From Photobacterium aphoticum (lineage in GTDB: Bacteria > Pseudomonadota > Gammaproteobacteria > Enterobacterales > Vibrionaceae): a stretch of DNA of 64,000 nucleotides. Shown here one piece after another: positions 8,558 to 16,560 of the stretch. The stretch is taken from positions 62,001 through 126,000 of the forward strand of contig NZ_LDOV01000022.1 of assembly GCF_001029435.1 (NCBI RefSeq), given 5' to 3'. How positions within the stretch are numbered: position 1 is the first letter of the stretch; each line of letters opens with the position of its first letter. The notes beneath the pieces are model-generated. The model saw only the letters and a program-made list of their open reading frames with translations, ran no database searches and was not told the DNA's origin. Position numbers and translations under genes: made by a program.

Positions 8558-8569
8558 TGACATTATCAA
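8541..8569 (-). promoter_or_regulatory. sigma-70-like promoter of the marR-like gene
   Basis: On the minus strand, TTGATA (complement of 8564-8569), a 17-base spacer and CATAGT (complement of 8541-8546). It mirrors the rightward promoter; both overlap in the same 41 bases. The coding start at 8506 is about 35 bases downstream of the -10. Confidence 0.6.
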
Positions 8570-8571
8570 CT
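8555..8571. promoter_or_regulatory. MarR-type operator palindrome 2
   Basis: AGTTGACATTATCAACT, arms AGTTGA / TCAACT around a 5-base centre. It shares the TTGAT-A half-site with operator 1 and overlaps the leftward -35 box. Confidence 0.7.
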
Positions 8572-8666
8572 TAAAGCGTGTGATGTGCAAGTGAGGCTAA
8601 GCACTAGAAGCTAAGCACGAAAAGCCTAGCTTGTTAGGCCTGTTTATCAAACATAGGAGAGATCGT

Positions 8667-9167
8667 GTGAGCCATTCTGCCAGTGAACGATCACCAGAGA
8701 CGGTAAAGTCAGGTTCATCCACGCAGTGGAGCGTGTCTGGTGTGTTAGTGCTTGCGGCTTTCATCGCCGTGATGTGCAGTATTTTTACTGGCGTGATGAC
8801 GTACCGCAATGTGGGCTTCAGCGATACTTTCTTCCATGACTGGCTGCGTGCCTTCGGCATGGTCATTCTTACCGTTAAGCCTTTAGCGCTGATGAGCATG
8901 TGGGTAGTCAGTCGCATTGTAGGTGCCTTAATGCCAAAGGCGAAAGAGGCGACCCGAAACTTGGTTATCGGGGTGATCATGGCGTGTGTGATGGAGTCCA
9001 TCATGGCATTTATGGCAGCAGCGAGTCATTTTGGATTTACGGACATGCATGTGTTTTTAGCCGGCTGGTGGAATGGGTTGATGGCGGCTTTACCGGTGAG
9101 TCTTGTGGTGATGCCAATCATGGCGATCACTGTCAAACCGAAAATTAAACAATTGCTTCACCGTTAA
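8667..9167 (+). CDS. DUF2798 membrane protein
   Basis: 166 residues from a GTG at 8667, with AGGAGA six bases upstream. There are four hydrophobic segments arranged as two similar pairs: VLAAFIAVMCSIFTGVMTY followed by a helix with KPLALMSMW, then VIGVIMACVMESIMAFMAA followed by a helix ending in MPIMAITVKPK. This paired pattern is that of DUF2798 inner-membrane proteins, whose function is unknown. It is the first gene of an operon under the divergent MarR regulator, so it is probably induced by a small molecule. Confidence 0.8.
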   Translation: MSHSASERSPETVKSGSSTQWSVSGVLVLAAFIAVMCSIFTGVMTYRNVGFSDTFFHDWLRAFGMVILTVKPLALMSMWVVSRIVGALMPKAKEATRNLVIGVIMACVMESIMAFMAAASHFGFTDMHVFLAGWWNGLMAALPVSLVVMPIMAITVKPKIKQLLHR

Positions 9168-9221
9168 TGACATTCATAGCGATGAATGCACCGAAGAACA
9201 GAATAGAGACAGAGGTTTATG

Positions 9222-9548
9222 ATGAATACACCAGATAAAAAGAAACGTGGCCACGAATACCGTATCACCATTGAAGAGGTGGGCGAAGCGAAAACATTGA
9301 CGTTTACCGTTCAGGATCGTGAAGACTTGATGGCAATTGTCGAGAAAGTAAAGCAGGGCAGTGGTCTGGAAGAAAATGACGCAACACGCGTTGGTGTGGC
9401 ATTGCGATTGTTAGGACCCGTGATGATGGCTGATCGCAAGCATCCGCTGTTTGCGGACTTTATGCCGCACTTTAGACAGTTTATGAATAACCTGAAGAAG
9501 ACGATCAAATCAACGGTAGCATCGGCAGAGCAAGGTGATGACCGTTAA
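9222..9548 (+). CDS. DUF3861 protein
   Basis: About 108 residues beginning MNTPDKKKRGHEYRITIEEV, which matches the DUF3861 family start as I know it. It is soluble, with a basic beginning and an alpha/beta pattern; no enzymatic motif is visible. Two adjacent ATGs occur at 9219 and 9222; GAGG at 9212-9215 fits the second better. It lies 54 bases after the DUF2798 gene and is probably cotranscribed and MarR-controlled. Confidence 0.75.
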   Translation: MNTPDKKKRGHEYRITIEEVGEAKTLTFTVQDREDLMAIVEKVKQGSGLEENDATRVGVALRLLGPVMMADRKHPLFADFMPHFRQFMNNLKKTIKSTVASAEQGDDR

Positions 9549-9569
9549 TCAGCCATCGTAAGCACCGCG

Positions 9570-9612
9570 AACCGCTCAGACCGAACAGCAAGTTGAGAGC
9601 GGTTGCGTTGTT
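9570..9612 (+). terminator. possible terminator after the DUF3861 gene
   Basis: Eight-base stem AACCGCTC / GAGCGGTT with a 19-base loop, followed by a weak GCGTTGTTT tract. It sits between convergent genes. Confidence 0.45.
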
Positions 9613-9630
9613 TATATCATGGGGTGATGC

Positions 9631-10680
9631 TTAGGTGACAGCTAATTCATCATCTAGCTCATCATCAAATGCGTTGCCTACTTTTTCGTCTACTATTTTT
9701 CTGCATGTAGTGACAGTGTCACTTTTTAAAGGAGCAATCACTGTCATATCACAAGCAGGGATCCCCATGAAGGTTGTGAGGGCTGTGATGTTCTCTGTGA
9801 CCAGATTATACGCCAATGTAGAAAGTGCCTGGATATTGTCGTCTGTGACGTTATCCATATTGTCATCCGCATCATTCAGATCCGTTTGCAGGCGCAGGTA
9901 GTTATCACCCAATAATACCTGCATTTGATGATCTGCCGCGTCAGATACCCCATCAAACATACAACTCATCGCCGGTAAGGCCCAGCCTACTTTGCCCCAG
10001 TCTTTGGCTTCCTCATAGGGAATGGAACGTACCAGTTCCCCGGTTCCTAATGAAAGCACCTTGATCGCTTCATTGGGAAAACGTTTTTTGGCTTCAACAT
10101 ACGCAGAAACGGCAGGGTTATTCATAAATACGCCACCGTCAATGAGGGCGCGATGGGTATTGTTAATGCATACGCGAGCGGGTTCAAAGTAAGTGGGCGC
10201 CGCAGTGGTGGCTCTGGCTGCGTGACGCATCAGCACATCTTGGCTATGTGTTTTCCAACTTTTGAAGAAAAAGGGTTCACGGGCTTCAATGTCGTAGCTA
10301 GTCACCATGACATCCGTCACCGCTGTCTGCATGGTAGCATTGCCAAAATATTCAGCCAGAACTGACTCTAAGCCATCGCTGGAGTATTTCTCATCGGCCA
10401 GCCCGCCCACAGATGCGACCCCTTGCAAAAGCGAGCGGGGGAAGATGTCTTTACCACGATGTTGATAGATATGCACTAACTCAGCAGCGGTAAAAGGACG
10501 AGCCTCTCCTGGCTTATTGAGTGATAACCCTAAAGAAAGCATGCCCCCGGTGGACGTGCCGCACATCAAATCAAACATTTCACAGCAGGCTTGGCCACTG
10601 AGTTGTTCTAATTGCTTGAGGATCAGGGCCGGAATAATCCCACGAATGCCACCGCCATCAATGGCCAGTACGTAGCGCAT
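9631..10680 (-). CDS. patatin-like phospholipase
   Basis: 349 residues of a cytoplasmic patatin-domain protein. The oxyanion loop DGGGIRG lies at residues 8-14, the nucleophile elbow GTSTGG at 41-46 (Ser43), and the catalytic Asp in LIDGG at about 180-183, all in the family order. This dyad hydrolyses acyl esters of phospholipids. The ATG at 10680 (MRYVLAID) has AGGAA seven bases upstream; the frame is open 15 codons further but without a ribosome site. No nucleotide cyclase or other CBASS partner is adjacent, so it is read as a stand-alone lipid acyl hydrolase. Confidence 0.88.
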   Translation of the reverse strand: MRYVLAIDGGGIRGIIPALILKQLEQLSGQACCEMFDLMCGTSTGGMLSLGLSLNKPGEARPFTAAELVHIYQHRGKDIFPRSLLQGVASVGGLADEKYSSDGLESVLAEYFGNATMQTAVTDVMVTSYDIEAREPFFFKSWKTHSQDVLMRHAARATTAAPTYFEPARVCINNTHRALIDGGVFMNNPAVSAYVEAKKRFPNEAIKVLSLGTGELVRSIPYEEAKDWGKVGWALPAMSCMFDGVSDAADHQMQVLLGDNYLRLQTDLNDADDNMDNVTDDNIQALSTLAYNLVTENITALTTFMGIPACDMTVIAPLKSDTVTTCRKIVDEKVGNAFDDELDDELAVT

Positions 10681-10951
10681 AGTTTTCCTGTTCGTTATGT
10701 TCGGGTCTGAGATGAATGCCATCAAGTTTGATTTTAAAGTGTGTTAATCCTGTGGTGATATGGCTGCTGCTAAGTTGTGAGAGGAAGCTCACTCAAAGAG
10801 ATATGTCTGTCATCTTGATGTAACGGTGCGCACGACATTTTCACTGGAATATTCGTGTTGCCTCTTTACTTTGGATAAGGTGATAGATTCATCTATTCAC
10901 AGAAAATTGATAGGGTAAACAACAGGCTAATGGTTCGAGTGAGTACCTCTG
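10681..10951. other. intergenic region before a tandem repeat
   Basis: About 270 bases upstream of the patatin gene (divergent) and before the 12-bp array. Nothing coding or structured is seen apart from the likely patatin promoter and the short repeat-encoding frame beginning at 10930. Confidence 0.4.
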
Positions 10952-11058
10952 CGAACACTTCGTGGACACTTCGTGAACACATTCGTGGACACATTCGTGA
11001 ACACATTCGTGAACACATTCGTGAACACATTCGTGAACACATCATCAAGGAGAGATAA
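10930..11058 (+). CDS. possible 42-residue repeat peptide / leader ORF
   Basis: An ATG at 10930 opens a frame that reads through the 12-bp array and ends with TAA at 11056-11058, overlapping the ATG of the next gene as TAATG. The peptide starts MVRVSTSANTS and then repeats (H)IREH with one HIRGH variant. The one-base overlap and the AAGGAGAGA inside its end would allow translational coupling to the membrane protein. Only a weak AGG precedes the ATG, and the array could make an open frame by chance, so expression is unproven. Confidence 0.3.
   Translation: MVRVSTSANTSWTLREHIRGHIREHIREHIREHIREHIIKER
10959..11041 (+). repeat. 12-bp tandem array, core CGTG(A/G)ACAC
   Basis: Five full units of TTCGTGAACACA (one with GGACACA) occupy 10982-11041 with no spacers, preceded by two 11-base degenerate units from about 10960. 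The array ends 17 bases before the start of the membrane protein gene. A related array lies inside the COG3650 gene at 17247-17390 in the opposite orientation. Confidence 0.9.
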
Positions 11059-11459
11059 TGAGCAGTACAAAGAAGCCGGTTGGGATAATCTTAATTGCGA
11101 TATACGGTGGTCTAGGAGGACTCTTTAGCACACTGGGTGGTGTCGGTTTGCTGATGATGTCTTCCTCCATTCCCGATTTTCCATTTTGGATCCATGCCAT
11201 GGCGCTGGTCAGTTTCGTGTTTGGTATAGGTCTATTGTTCTCGATTGTTGGCTTGTTGACCCTGAAATCATGGGGTTGGACGTTAACCAATATGTTATAT
11301 GCGGTGTCTATTCCGCTAGGGGCGTTGTCGGTATTTCCAATTTATCCTGACGCTGAGTTCTCAATCAGTAATGTGGTGATGCAGCTGATCAGCATTGGTT
11401 TAGCCGCGTTTATTTTGGTGTATATCCGAAAACCTCATGTGAAACCGCTGTATCGTTAA
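11058..11459 (+). CDS. four-helix membrane protein of unknown function
   Basis: 133 residues with AAGGAGAGA directly upstream of the ATG. Hydrophobic segments at about residues 8-33, 44-66, 73-93 and 103-122 suggest four transmembrane helices with short loops and a basic C-terminus (RKPHVKPLYR). Gly-rich first helix (IYGGLGGLFSTLGGVG). I do not recognise a named family. Its leader contains the 12-bp tandem array, so copy-number change there could alter expression. Confidence 0.65.
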   Translation: MSSTKKPVGIILIAIYGGLGGLFSTLGGVGLLMMSSSIPDFPFWIHAMALVSFVFGIGLLFSIVGLLTLKSWGWTLTNMLYAVSIPLGALSVFPIYPDAEFSISNVVMQLISIGLAAFILVYIRKPHVKPLYR

Positions 11460-11527
11460 AGACGCCGTCATAAAGAGCAAGGACCATAAAGAGAAAGAAA
11501 AGAGAGATAATAAAAAAGGGACAATGA

Positions 11528-11896
11528 ATGGAAACGGATAAACCATCAGGCAACAGACTGCATCTTGCAATATCCACGCATGATATAGAGGCCACCGTCG
11601 ACGATTATTCCAAGCGGGTAGGGGCACGTCCTTGTTTGCACATTGCCGGCGAATACGCGTTGTGGCGCACGGCGCTTCTGAATTTGTCCGTCAGAAAAAC
11701 GACCGATACACCCAGCGGTGTGGTGCGACATGTAGGTTGGGAAGTGCCAGACACGGCACCGAACAGTGAAGTCTTTACCTGCGAAACAGATGTGAATGGC
11801 TTAGTGTGGGAGCGTTTTACCGCGCAGCAACAAGCGGATGAGATCAATGACATTTGGGTGGATGAGCACTATCAGCCTAATCAATCGAATAAGTGA
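11528..11896 (+). CDS. VOC-superfamily (glyoxalase-like) protein
   Basis: 122 residues. The segment RLHLAISTHDIEATVDDYSK is the beta-alpha opening of a vicinal-oxygen-chelate module, and VVRHVGWEV is the second metal-strand pattern with His. The length covers one module, so a dimer would build the active site, as in CadI/ArsI-like or glyoxalase-like proteins. Enzymatic specificity cannot be told. The start at 11528 has AAAGGGA upstream. It is followed by a strong bidirectional terminator shared with the purine permease gene. Confidence 0.65.
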   Translation: METDKPSGNRLHLAISTHDIEATVDDYSKRVGARPCLHIAGEYALWRTALLNLSVRKTTDTPSGVVRHVGWEVPDTAPNSEVFTCETDVNGLVWERFTAQQQADEINDIWVDEHYQPNQSNK

Positions 11897-11929
11897 ATAA
11901 TAGATTGCACACTTACCGCATTTAAAAAC

Positions 11930-11969
11930 AAAAACGCCGATCTTGATTAAGCAAGATCGGCGTTTTTCT
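11930..11969. terminator. strong bidirectional intrinsic terminator
   Basis: Sixteen-base stem AAAAACGCCGATCTTG / CAAGATCGGCGTTTTT with a 6-base loop, giving T tracts on both strands. It lies between the VOC gene and the convergent NCS2 permease gene. Confidence 0.95.
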
Positions 11970-12007
11970 TTTATTGATTCTGAATCACTCGCGTGACAGT
12001 GAAGCCG

Positions 12008-13345
12008 TTAGATTGCCCAACCACCTAAGTAGAAGACAACCAGTACCAGTGTGATGATTACGGTACCGATGTTCAGCTTCTTGATATCACCCGAGAACAG
12101 GCGACCAATCACCAAGCTTACAAAGCCCAGCATAATACCGGTGACGATGTTACCGCTCAGGATGATAAATACTGCACAAATAAGGCCAGACATCGCATCA
12201 ACAAAGTCGTCGAAATCCAACTTGCTGACGTTGCTCAGCATCAACAAACCTACGTACATCAGGGCGGGAGCCGTCGCGTAAACAGGCACAAGGTAGCTCA
12301 GTGGTGACAGGAAGATCATCAGTAGGAACAATACGCCAACAACGCTTGCCGTCAGGCCGGTTTTACCGCCAGCCGCTGTACCGGCCGCAGATTCAATGTA
12401 AACCGCCGCTGGTGCGCCACCTACTAAACCAGAAAACGCAGAACTCATGGAGTCAGCGGTCAGCGCTTTGCCGCCGTTGATGATGTTGCCATTTTTATCC
12501 AGCAGGTTTGCTTGGCCGGTAATCGCACGGATAGTGCCTGTCGCATCAAAAATAGCCGTCATTACTAACGCCAATACTGATGGCAGCACCGCTGCGCTTA
12601 GTGCGCCTTTGATGTCCATTGAGAAGATCAGTGATTCGCCGTCAGCGTTAGTCAAAGACGGTAGGGCAAACAGGCCTTGGAACGTCACTTTCTCATCGAA
12701 AATCAAACCCAATACCGATAGCACGACGATAACCATCAAAATGCCACCCGGTACGCGGCGTTTTTCTAAGCCCAGAATAGCGGCCAAGCCAAGTACCGAC
12801 ATTAGCACAGGGAAAGAAGAGATATCGCCTAGCGCAACCGGTAAACCCGCACCCGGGTTTTTCACAATAAGGCCCGTACCGTTTGCTGCAATCAATAGTA
12901 AGAACAGGCCAATACCAATACCTGTACCGTGTGCGATACCAAATGGCAGGTTATTAAGAATCCAAGTACGAACGCCAGTAACACTGATCAGGGTAAAAAT
13001 GACACCCATCAGGAAGACCGCACCCAGGGCAACCGGAACCGGTACGCCTTGACCCAGTACCAGGCTGAATGCAGTAAAAGCAGTCAGAGAAATCGCACAC
13101 CCGATTGCCAGTGGCAGGTTAACCCACAAGCCCATGAGTAAAGAACCGAAAGCGGCCACTAAACAGGTTGCGACGAAGGTGGCACCCGCATCAAACCCAG
13201 CTGCACCCAGCATGTTAGGCACCACGATAACAGAGTAAACCATGGCTAAGAAGGTGGTTAAACCAGCGATAACTTCTTGGCGCACGCTGCTGCCACGTTC
13301 ACTGATCTTAAAAAATGAATCGAGGTTCATTTTGCGGGATGACAT
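12008..13345 (-). CDS. NCS2/AzgA-type purine base permease (AdeP/GhxP-like)
   Basis: 445 residues, the length of the E. coli adenine permease AdeP/PurP. About a dozen hydrophobic segments cover the chain. It carries family landmarks of the AzgA-like branch: [19 protein letters not shown] near the start, [15 protein letters not shown] in the middle, [21 protein letters not shown], and [16 protein letters not shown]. It should carry adenine, guanine or hypoxanthine into the cell with protons. A near-consensus PurR box lies 52 bases upstream, so repression by PurR with hypoxanthine or guanine is likely. Confidence 0.9.
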   Translation of the reverse strand: MSSRKMNLDSFFKISERGSSVRQEVIAGLTTFLAMVYSVIVVPNMLGAAGFDAGATFVATCLVAAFGSLLMGLWVNLPLAIGCAISLTAFTAFSLVLGQGVPVPVALGAVFLMGVIFTLISVTGVRTWILNNLPFGIAHGTGIGIGLFLLLIAANGTGLIVKNPGAGLPVALGDISSFPVLMSVLGLAAILGLEKRRVPGGILMVIVVLSVLGLIFDEKVTFQGLFALPSLTNADGESLIFSMDIKGALSAAVLPSVLALVMTAIFDATGTIRAITGQANLLDKNGNIINGGKALTADSMSSAFSGLVGGAPAAVYIESAAGTAAGGKTGLTASVVGVLFLLMIFLSPLSYLVPVYATAPALMYVGLLMLSNVSKLDFDDFVDAMSGLICAVFIILSGNIVTGIMLGFVSLVIGRLFSGDIKKLNIGTVIITLVLVVFYLGGWAI

Positions 13346-13396
13346 AAAAGACTCACAAAAAACTGGGGTAAACGATTGCGGGGGATTCTAACGTCT

Positions 13397-13412
13397 ACGA
13401 AAACGTTTGCAA
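13397..13412 (-). promoter_or_regulatory. PurR box upstream of the purine permease
   Basis: Read on the permease strand, TTGCAAACGTTTTCGT matches the enteric PurR consensus ACGCAAACGTTTTCNT at all but the first two positions. It is centred about 60 bases before the permease start, where it would block the promoter. Confidence 0.8.
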
Positions 13413-13715
13413 CATAAAAATGTGCATTGTTTATATAAAATGGACAATCAAAATGTTCAATTTTGGAAAGTCAGCGTATTTCCTCTGAGCTGCTATGTTT
13501 AGATTGTTTTGCCATTGCTCAGTAATGCACGTCGGAGGTTGCATGATTTGCAAAAAAGATAGGGCATGACGAATGTTTTTTTCGTTAACTGCTTGTTTAT
13601 GCGGGCCTCTTTATAGACACTAGATTGAAATGTGGGTGAAATGTTAACAATTTATAAGTGGTTAACATGCCCCGTTGCTGTGGTAGGCCGTGGAACGCAT
13701 AGGTGGAGGATAACC

Positions 13716-14039
13716 ATGAGTCAGGAAGCATTGAAATTAGCCGTCTGCGAACGCGCATTGTTGTTGTTACAGGCACAGCCTAACGCTTTTATTGTACCGA
13801 TTTACACATCGGTTGAAGCGCAGTTACACTGGCTGATTGATTATTTTTCGGGGAAAGAAACGGACATGAAACGCCTGCATACCCTGACATTTGGTCATTA
13901 CGCTGTCAGGGAGCTATCACCGCGTTACGGGGAGCTGTATGCCGGTTTGAATGCTGCGTTTTATGTGGCAGAGAAAACCCGCGAAGGGGTGAAGGTGGAT
14001 GTGAGTCTGCTTGAAGACTTTCTGGCCACGCGTGTGTAA
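13716..14039 (+). CDS. Tsi6-like immunity protein (orphan)
   Basis: 107 residues from the ATG at 13716, with GGAGGA six bases upstream. The protein is small, helical and soluble. Its order of features follows Tsi6, the Pseudomonas immunity protein that neutralises the type VI NAD(P)+ glycohydrolase Tse6. In both as I recall them, there is an ALxLLxxxP-like first helix, a short SVEAQLHWL-type helix, then LHTLTFGHYAVRE, then a helix ending in FYVAEKTREGVKVDV (Tsi6: YYVGIRTGRGLKVD). No Tse6-like toxin, PAAR, VgrG or chaperone gene is next to it, so it looks like an orphan immunity gene. The relation rests on remembered sequence, not on an alignment. Confidence 0.65.
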   Translation: MSQEALKLAVCERALLLLQAQPNAFIVPIYTSVEAQLHWLIDYFSGKETDMKRLHTLTFGHYAVRELSPRYGELYAGLNAAFYVAEKTREGVKVDVSLLEDFLATRV

Positions 14040-14215
14040 GGGCTGTTTACCCATAGGACCCCATTGGTTTGCACTCAACGCACCAACGCACAGGAAAGAG
14101 TACAATGGGCATCCGTTGTGCGGCCAAAGTTATGGGTATGACTGGCTCGCGGGGTGACTTAAATTTCTATGAACGATTTAACACCGTTGTACACCGTACA
14201 ACAAGGAATGTGTAA

Positions 14216-14587
14216 ATGAGAAAAGCCCGTTGTCCGCATTGCCAGTATGAAACGGAAGAAGTGCCCATGTCGCGGTTGTGTACCGAGTGTCTGACATTCA
14301 GTGCGGATTGGTATGTGTATGATTGGCAAGCGTACAGGCAGTTAGCGCGATGGGCGATTCGTGCCAATGCCGTCTTGCTTGCATTGTGTGCATTTAATGG
14401 GGTGATCATTCTCCGGTCAGGTGCCGAAAACGTGATTCAAGCCGCTATATGCCTCTTGGCGATACCGGCCATCATCGGTATTGTGGTGAACTTTAGACGT
14501 ATCCATTGCCCTGAAAAATATCACGGCCACCGATTCAGAGATATTTTCACGTGGCGAACCCGTCGCCAAGAGGGCAAACGGAGTTAG
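14216..14587 (+). CDS. zinc-ribbon plus two-helix membrane protein, unknown
   Basis: 123 residues with AAGGA nine bases before the ATG. The first 25 residues hold a CPHC...CTEC zinc-ribbon-like pair (RCPHCQYE, RLCTECLT). Two hydrophobic segments follow at about residues 57-73 and 84-100, then a His- and Arg-rich cytoplasmic tail (YHGHRFRD, TRRQEGKRS). I do not recognise a family. It belongs to a row of small unrelated genes on the plus strand from 13.7 to 16.7 kb. Confidence 0.65.
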   Translation: MRKARCPHCQYETEEVPMSRLCTECLTFSADWYVYDWQAYRQLARWAIRANAVLLALCAFNGVIILRSGAENVIQAAICLLAIPAIIGIVVNFRRIHCPEKYHGHRFRDIFTWRTRRQEGKRS

Positions 14588-14636
14588 TCAGCGGTTTACC
14601 AAGGAGAACGGTGAACCATCACAAAAGGAATTGAGC

Positions 14637-15041
14637 ATGAAGAATGTTGTGACGGTGTATTACCAGCACCGAACAGACGGTACAGAGTTAGTCGATCACG
14701 AAAAAGTGGTGACGTCTCATGAAGCTCTGTGTGACATTATTGATCGTTACCCGTGGGCTGAAGAGGTGGTTCTGACGGAAAAGTGGGGAGAAGGAGGAGG
14801 CTTGTTTTTCCTGCTTGGGGATATTAAGCGCCGTTATGCCAGTTTTCAATTAGTCCCGACGGATATCGACAGTGGGCTGCTTAGTGTTGATATTGTGCAG
14901 AAGCCTGGTTTTTTGGGAACATTTGGCCGTAAGTCGGTCACCGCGCAATTTGATGTGGTCTCTATCACTGATGCCAAAGTGACACTGCAACAACTCTTCG
15001 ATTTTTCTATTGAAGGCCTTTACGAGAAATACCAATCTTAA
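14637..15041 (+). CDS. hypothetical protein, unknown
   Basis: 134 residues from the ATG at 14637, with AAAAGGA seven bases upstream; a TTG six bases earlier is in frame but worse placed. The protein is soluble and acidic, with a mixed alpha/beta pattern and a GEGGGLFFLLGD loop near residue 52-62. Size, composition and the position near a Tsi6-like gene are compatible with another immunity-type protein, but nothing in the sequence establishes that. No family recognised. Confidence 0.6.
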   Translation: MKNVVTVYYQHRTDGTELVDHEKVVTSHEALCDIIDRYPWAEEVVLTEKWGEGGGLFFLLGDIKRRYASFQLVPTDIDSGLLSVDIVQKPGFLGTFGRKSVTAQFDVVSITDAKVTLQQLFDFSIEGLYEKYQS

Positions 15042-15084
15042 TTTGAACGGCTATCCTGCCCTCAATTGCTTGCGATGATTCATT

Positions 15085-16008
15085 ATGACTAAATACGCCA
15101 TGCTCTTTGCATCTGCACTGTTGTTACCGACAGGTTTATTTTCATTACCTGCCAATGCGTGGAATTTTACCGGCCATGTGGTGATAGGTGAGATTGCCTA
15201 CCAAAACCTGACGCCTGCTGCCCGAAAGCAGGTGGATTTTCTTACAGATACGGCGTACATCGCATTACCGAGCAAAATACAGCGAGTCATGGATAGCAAC
15301 CATAATGTCAGTGCGTTTGCTGAGTTATCGATAGTGCCGGATATGATCCGAAAAGATCCGGCACAGCGTGTTTGGAAAATGATGGGTGAGACGATTCCAG
15401 CATCACTGAACCAGTGGGATGAAAAAACGACGGGGCCTTGGCATTATATCAATTACACGTACCCGGCCTCGTCAGACTGTGATTTTATTCGCGAGCCTAA
15501 TATTGAAATGGCGACTGCTGCGTTGTATGAGTCCTTTCAAACACAACCTCAAGCGGCCAGTTTGATGTTCTTGATACATTTAACAGGGGATGCGCACCAA
15601 CCGACACACACGGTGGCGAAAAGTGTGCATCGATTATGGTGCAGTTCTGATTATGGCGGTAACAAGTACACGCTCAAGGTGCCACAAGAAAATCTTCATC
15701 ATCTTTGGGATGACGGATTAGGCTTACTAGAGAAGAAGATGCAGGCCGACAAATTGGCACAATCTTTACAAGCAAAATACCCACGTACGTCGCTACCAGA
15801 ATTAAAAAGTGTTCCTGTGGGTGATGTGAAGCAATGGGTAGCAGAGAGTGTGGCGTTGGCACCACTGGCTTACAGTGTGAAAAAGCAATCAACGCCCCCA
15901 AGTGAATACTATCAACAAGGACAATTGGCGGTAGAAAAACGGTTGGTGTTAGCGGGATACCGATTGGCGGATATGCTTAATCACAGGTTTGAATCTGCGA
16001 GCGATTAA
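15085..16008 (+). CDS. S1/P1-type zinc nuclease, exported
   Basis: 307 residues. A signal peptide (about residues 1-25, ending ANA) would expose Trp26 at the mature N-terminus, the residue whose backbone coordinates zinc in S1/P1 nucleases (WNFTGHVVIGEIAY). Further zinc-site motifs follow in order: the HYIN region near residue 117, HLTGDAHQPTH near 165-175, and GGNKYTL followed by NLHHLWDDGLG near 190-215. These enzymes cut single-stranded DNA and RNA outside the cytoplasm, using three zinc ions. It probably scavenges nucleotides, which would fit the surface 5'-nucleotidase and purine permease nearby, although they are in separate transcripts. Confidence 0.9.
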   Translation: MTKYAMLFASALLLPTGLFSLPANAWNFTGHVVIGEIAYQNLTPAARKQVDFLTDTAYIALPSKIQRVMDSNHNVSAFAELSIVPDMIRKDPAQRVWKMMGETIPASLNQWDEKTTGPWHYINYTYPASSDCDFIREPNIEMATAALYESFQTQPQAASLMFLIHLTGDAHQPTHTVAKSVHRLWCSSDYGGNKYTLKVPQENLHHLWDDGLGLLEKKMQADKLAQSLQAKYPRTSLPELKSVPVGDVKQWVAESVALAPLAYSVKKQSTPPSEYYQQGQLAVEKRLVLAGYRLADMLNHRFESASD

Positions 16009-16243
16009 TACGACAGCAATTAGCGTGACGCCTTTAATGATAGATCTGATTATTACATTGCTATGGATCTTGACTCGAAGTTTAGTGCTTTATAGATGGT
16101 GAACGGCGCAATCTTATTTATTCACTCATAAGAAGTGGTAGATTTCTCTACGGCGTGTTGGCGGGCAATGTGTTACCCCGGTGACAACGCGCATTACTTG
16201 TTGGGTAATGTCATTTCATTGAATGAAACCAAGGATGTGTTGT

Positions 16244-16516
16244 ATGTCGTTCATTTTTACAATGTTGTTAGTTATTTATCTTGTCATCGGCTCGTTGGTC
16301 ACACTTGGACTGCTAGGGTTGCAGCTATGGCGCGGCGCGATGTTGTTTGATATGTCCGAAAATGGTGAGACACCGTTTCGCTACAAAGTGAGTTACTTCA
16401 TTGTGATGGGGCAGATTTTCCCTATTTTTTATATCGCATTCATCAAAGAAATTCTGGCATTGGTGGCATCAGTACGTAATGGCGAGCAAAGCAATCTTAG
16501 TCTGGCCAAACAATAA
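16244..16516 (+). CDS. small two-helix membrane protein, unknown
   Basis: 90 residues from the ATG at 16244 (MSFIFTML), with AAGGA eight bases upstream; an earlier in-frame ATG at 16223 lacks a ribosome site. Hydrophobic segments at about residues 3-25 and 50-72 flank a short loop with a GETPFRYK patch. No family recognised. The 230 bases before it hold no other gene. Confidence 0.6.
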   Translation: MSFIFTMLLVIYLVIGSLVTLGLLGLQLWRGAMLFDMSENGETPFRYKVSYFIVMGQIFPIFYIAFIKEILALVASVRNGEQSNLSLAKQ

Positions 16517-16560
16517 GCTGAATTGCGTTTTACTCTTCGCTCAAGGAGCGCGTTATCATC

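Noticed and set aside
8900-9148. 82-codon frame inside the DUF2798 gene
   Set aside because: Overlapping frame without ribosome site, rich in Gly, His and Cys, as expected of a shadow.
9631-10680. CBASS-type patatin effector
   Set aside because: No CD-NTase or CBASS accessory gene is adjacent; neighbours are DUF3861 and a membrane protein.
10959-11041. CRISPR-like array
   Set aside because: Units are contiguous 12-mers with no spacers and no cas genes nearby; it is a minisatellite.
12447-13052. 201-codon plus-strand frame inside the purine permease gene
   Set aside because: It is the antisense shadow of a strongly conserved gene with no start signal of its own.
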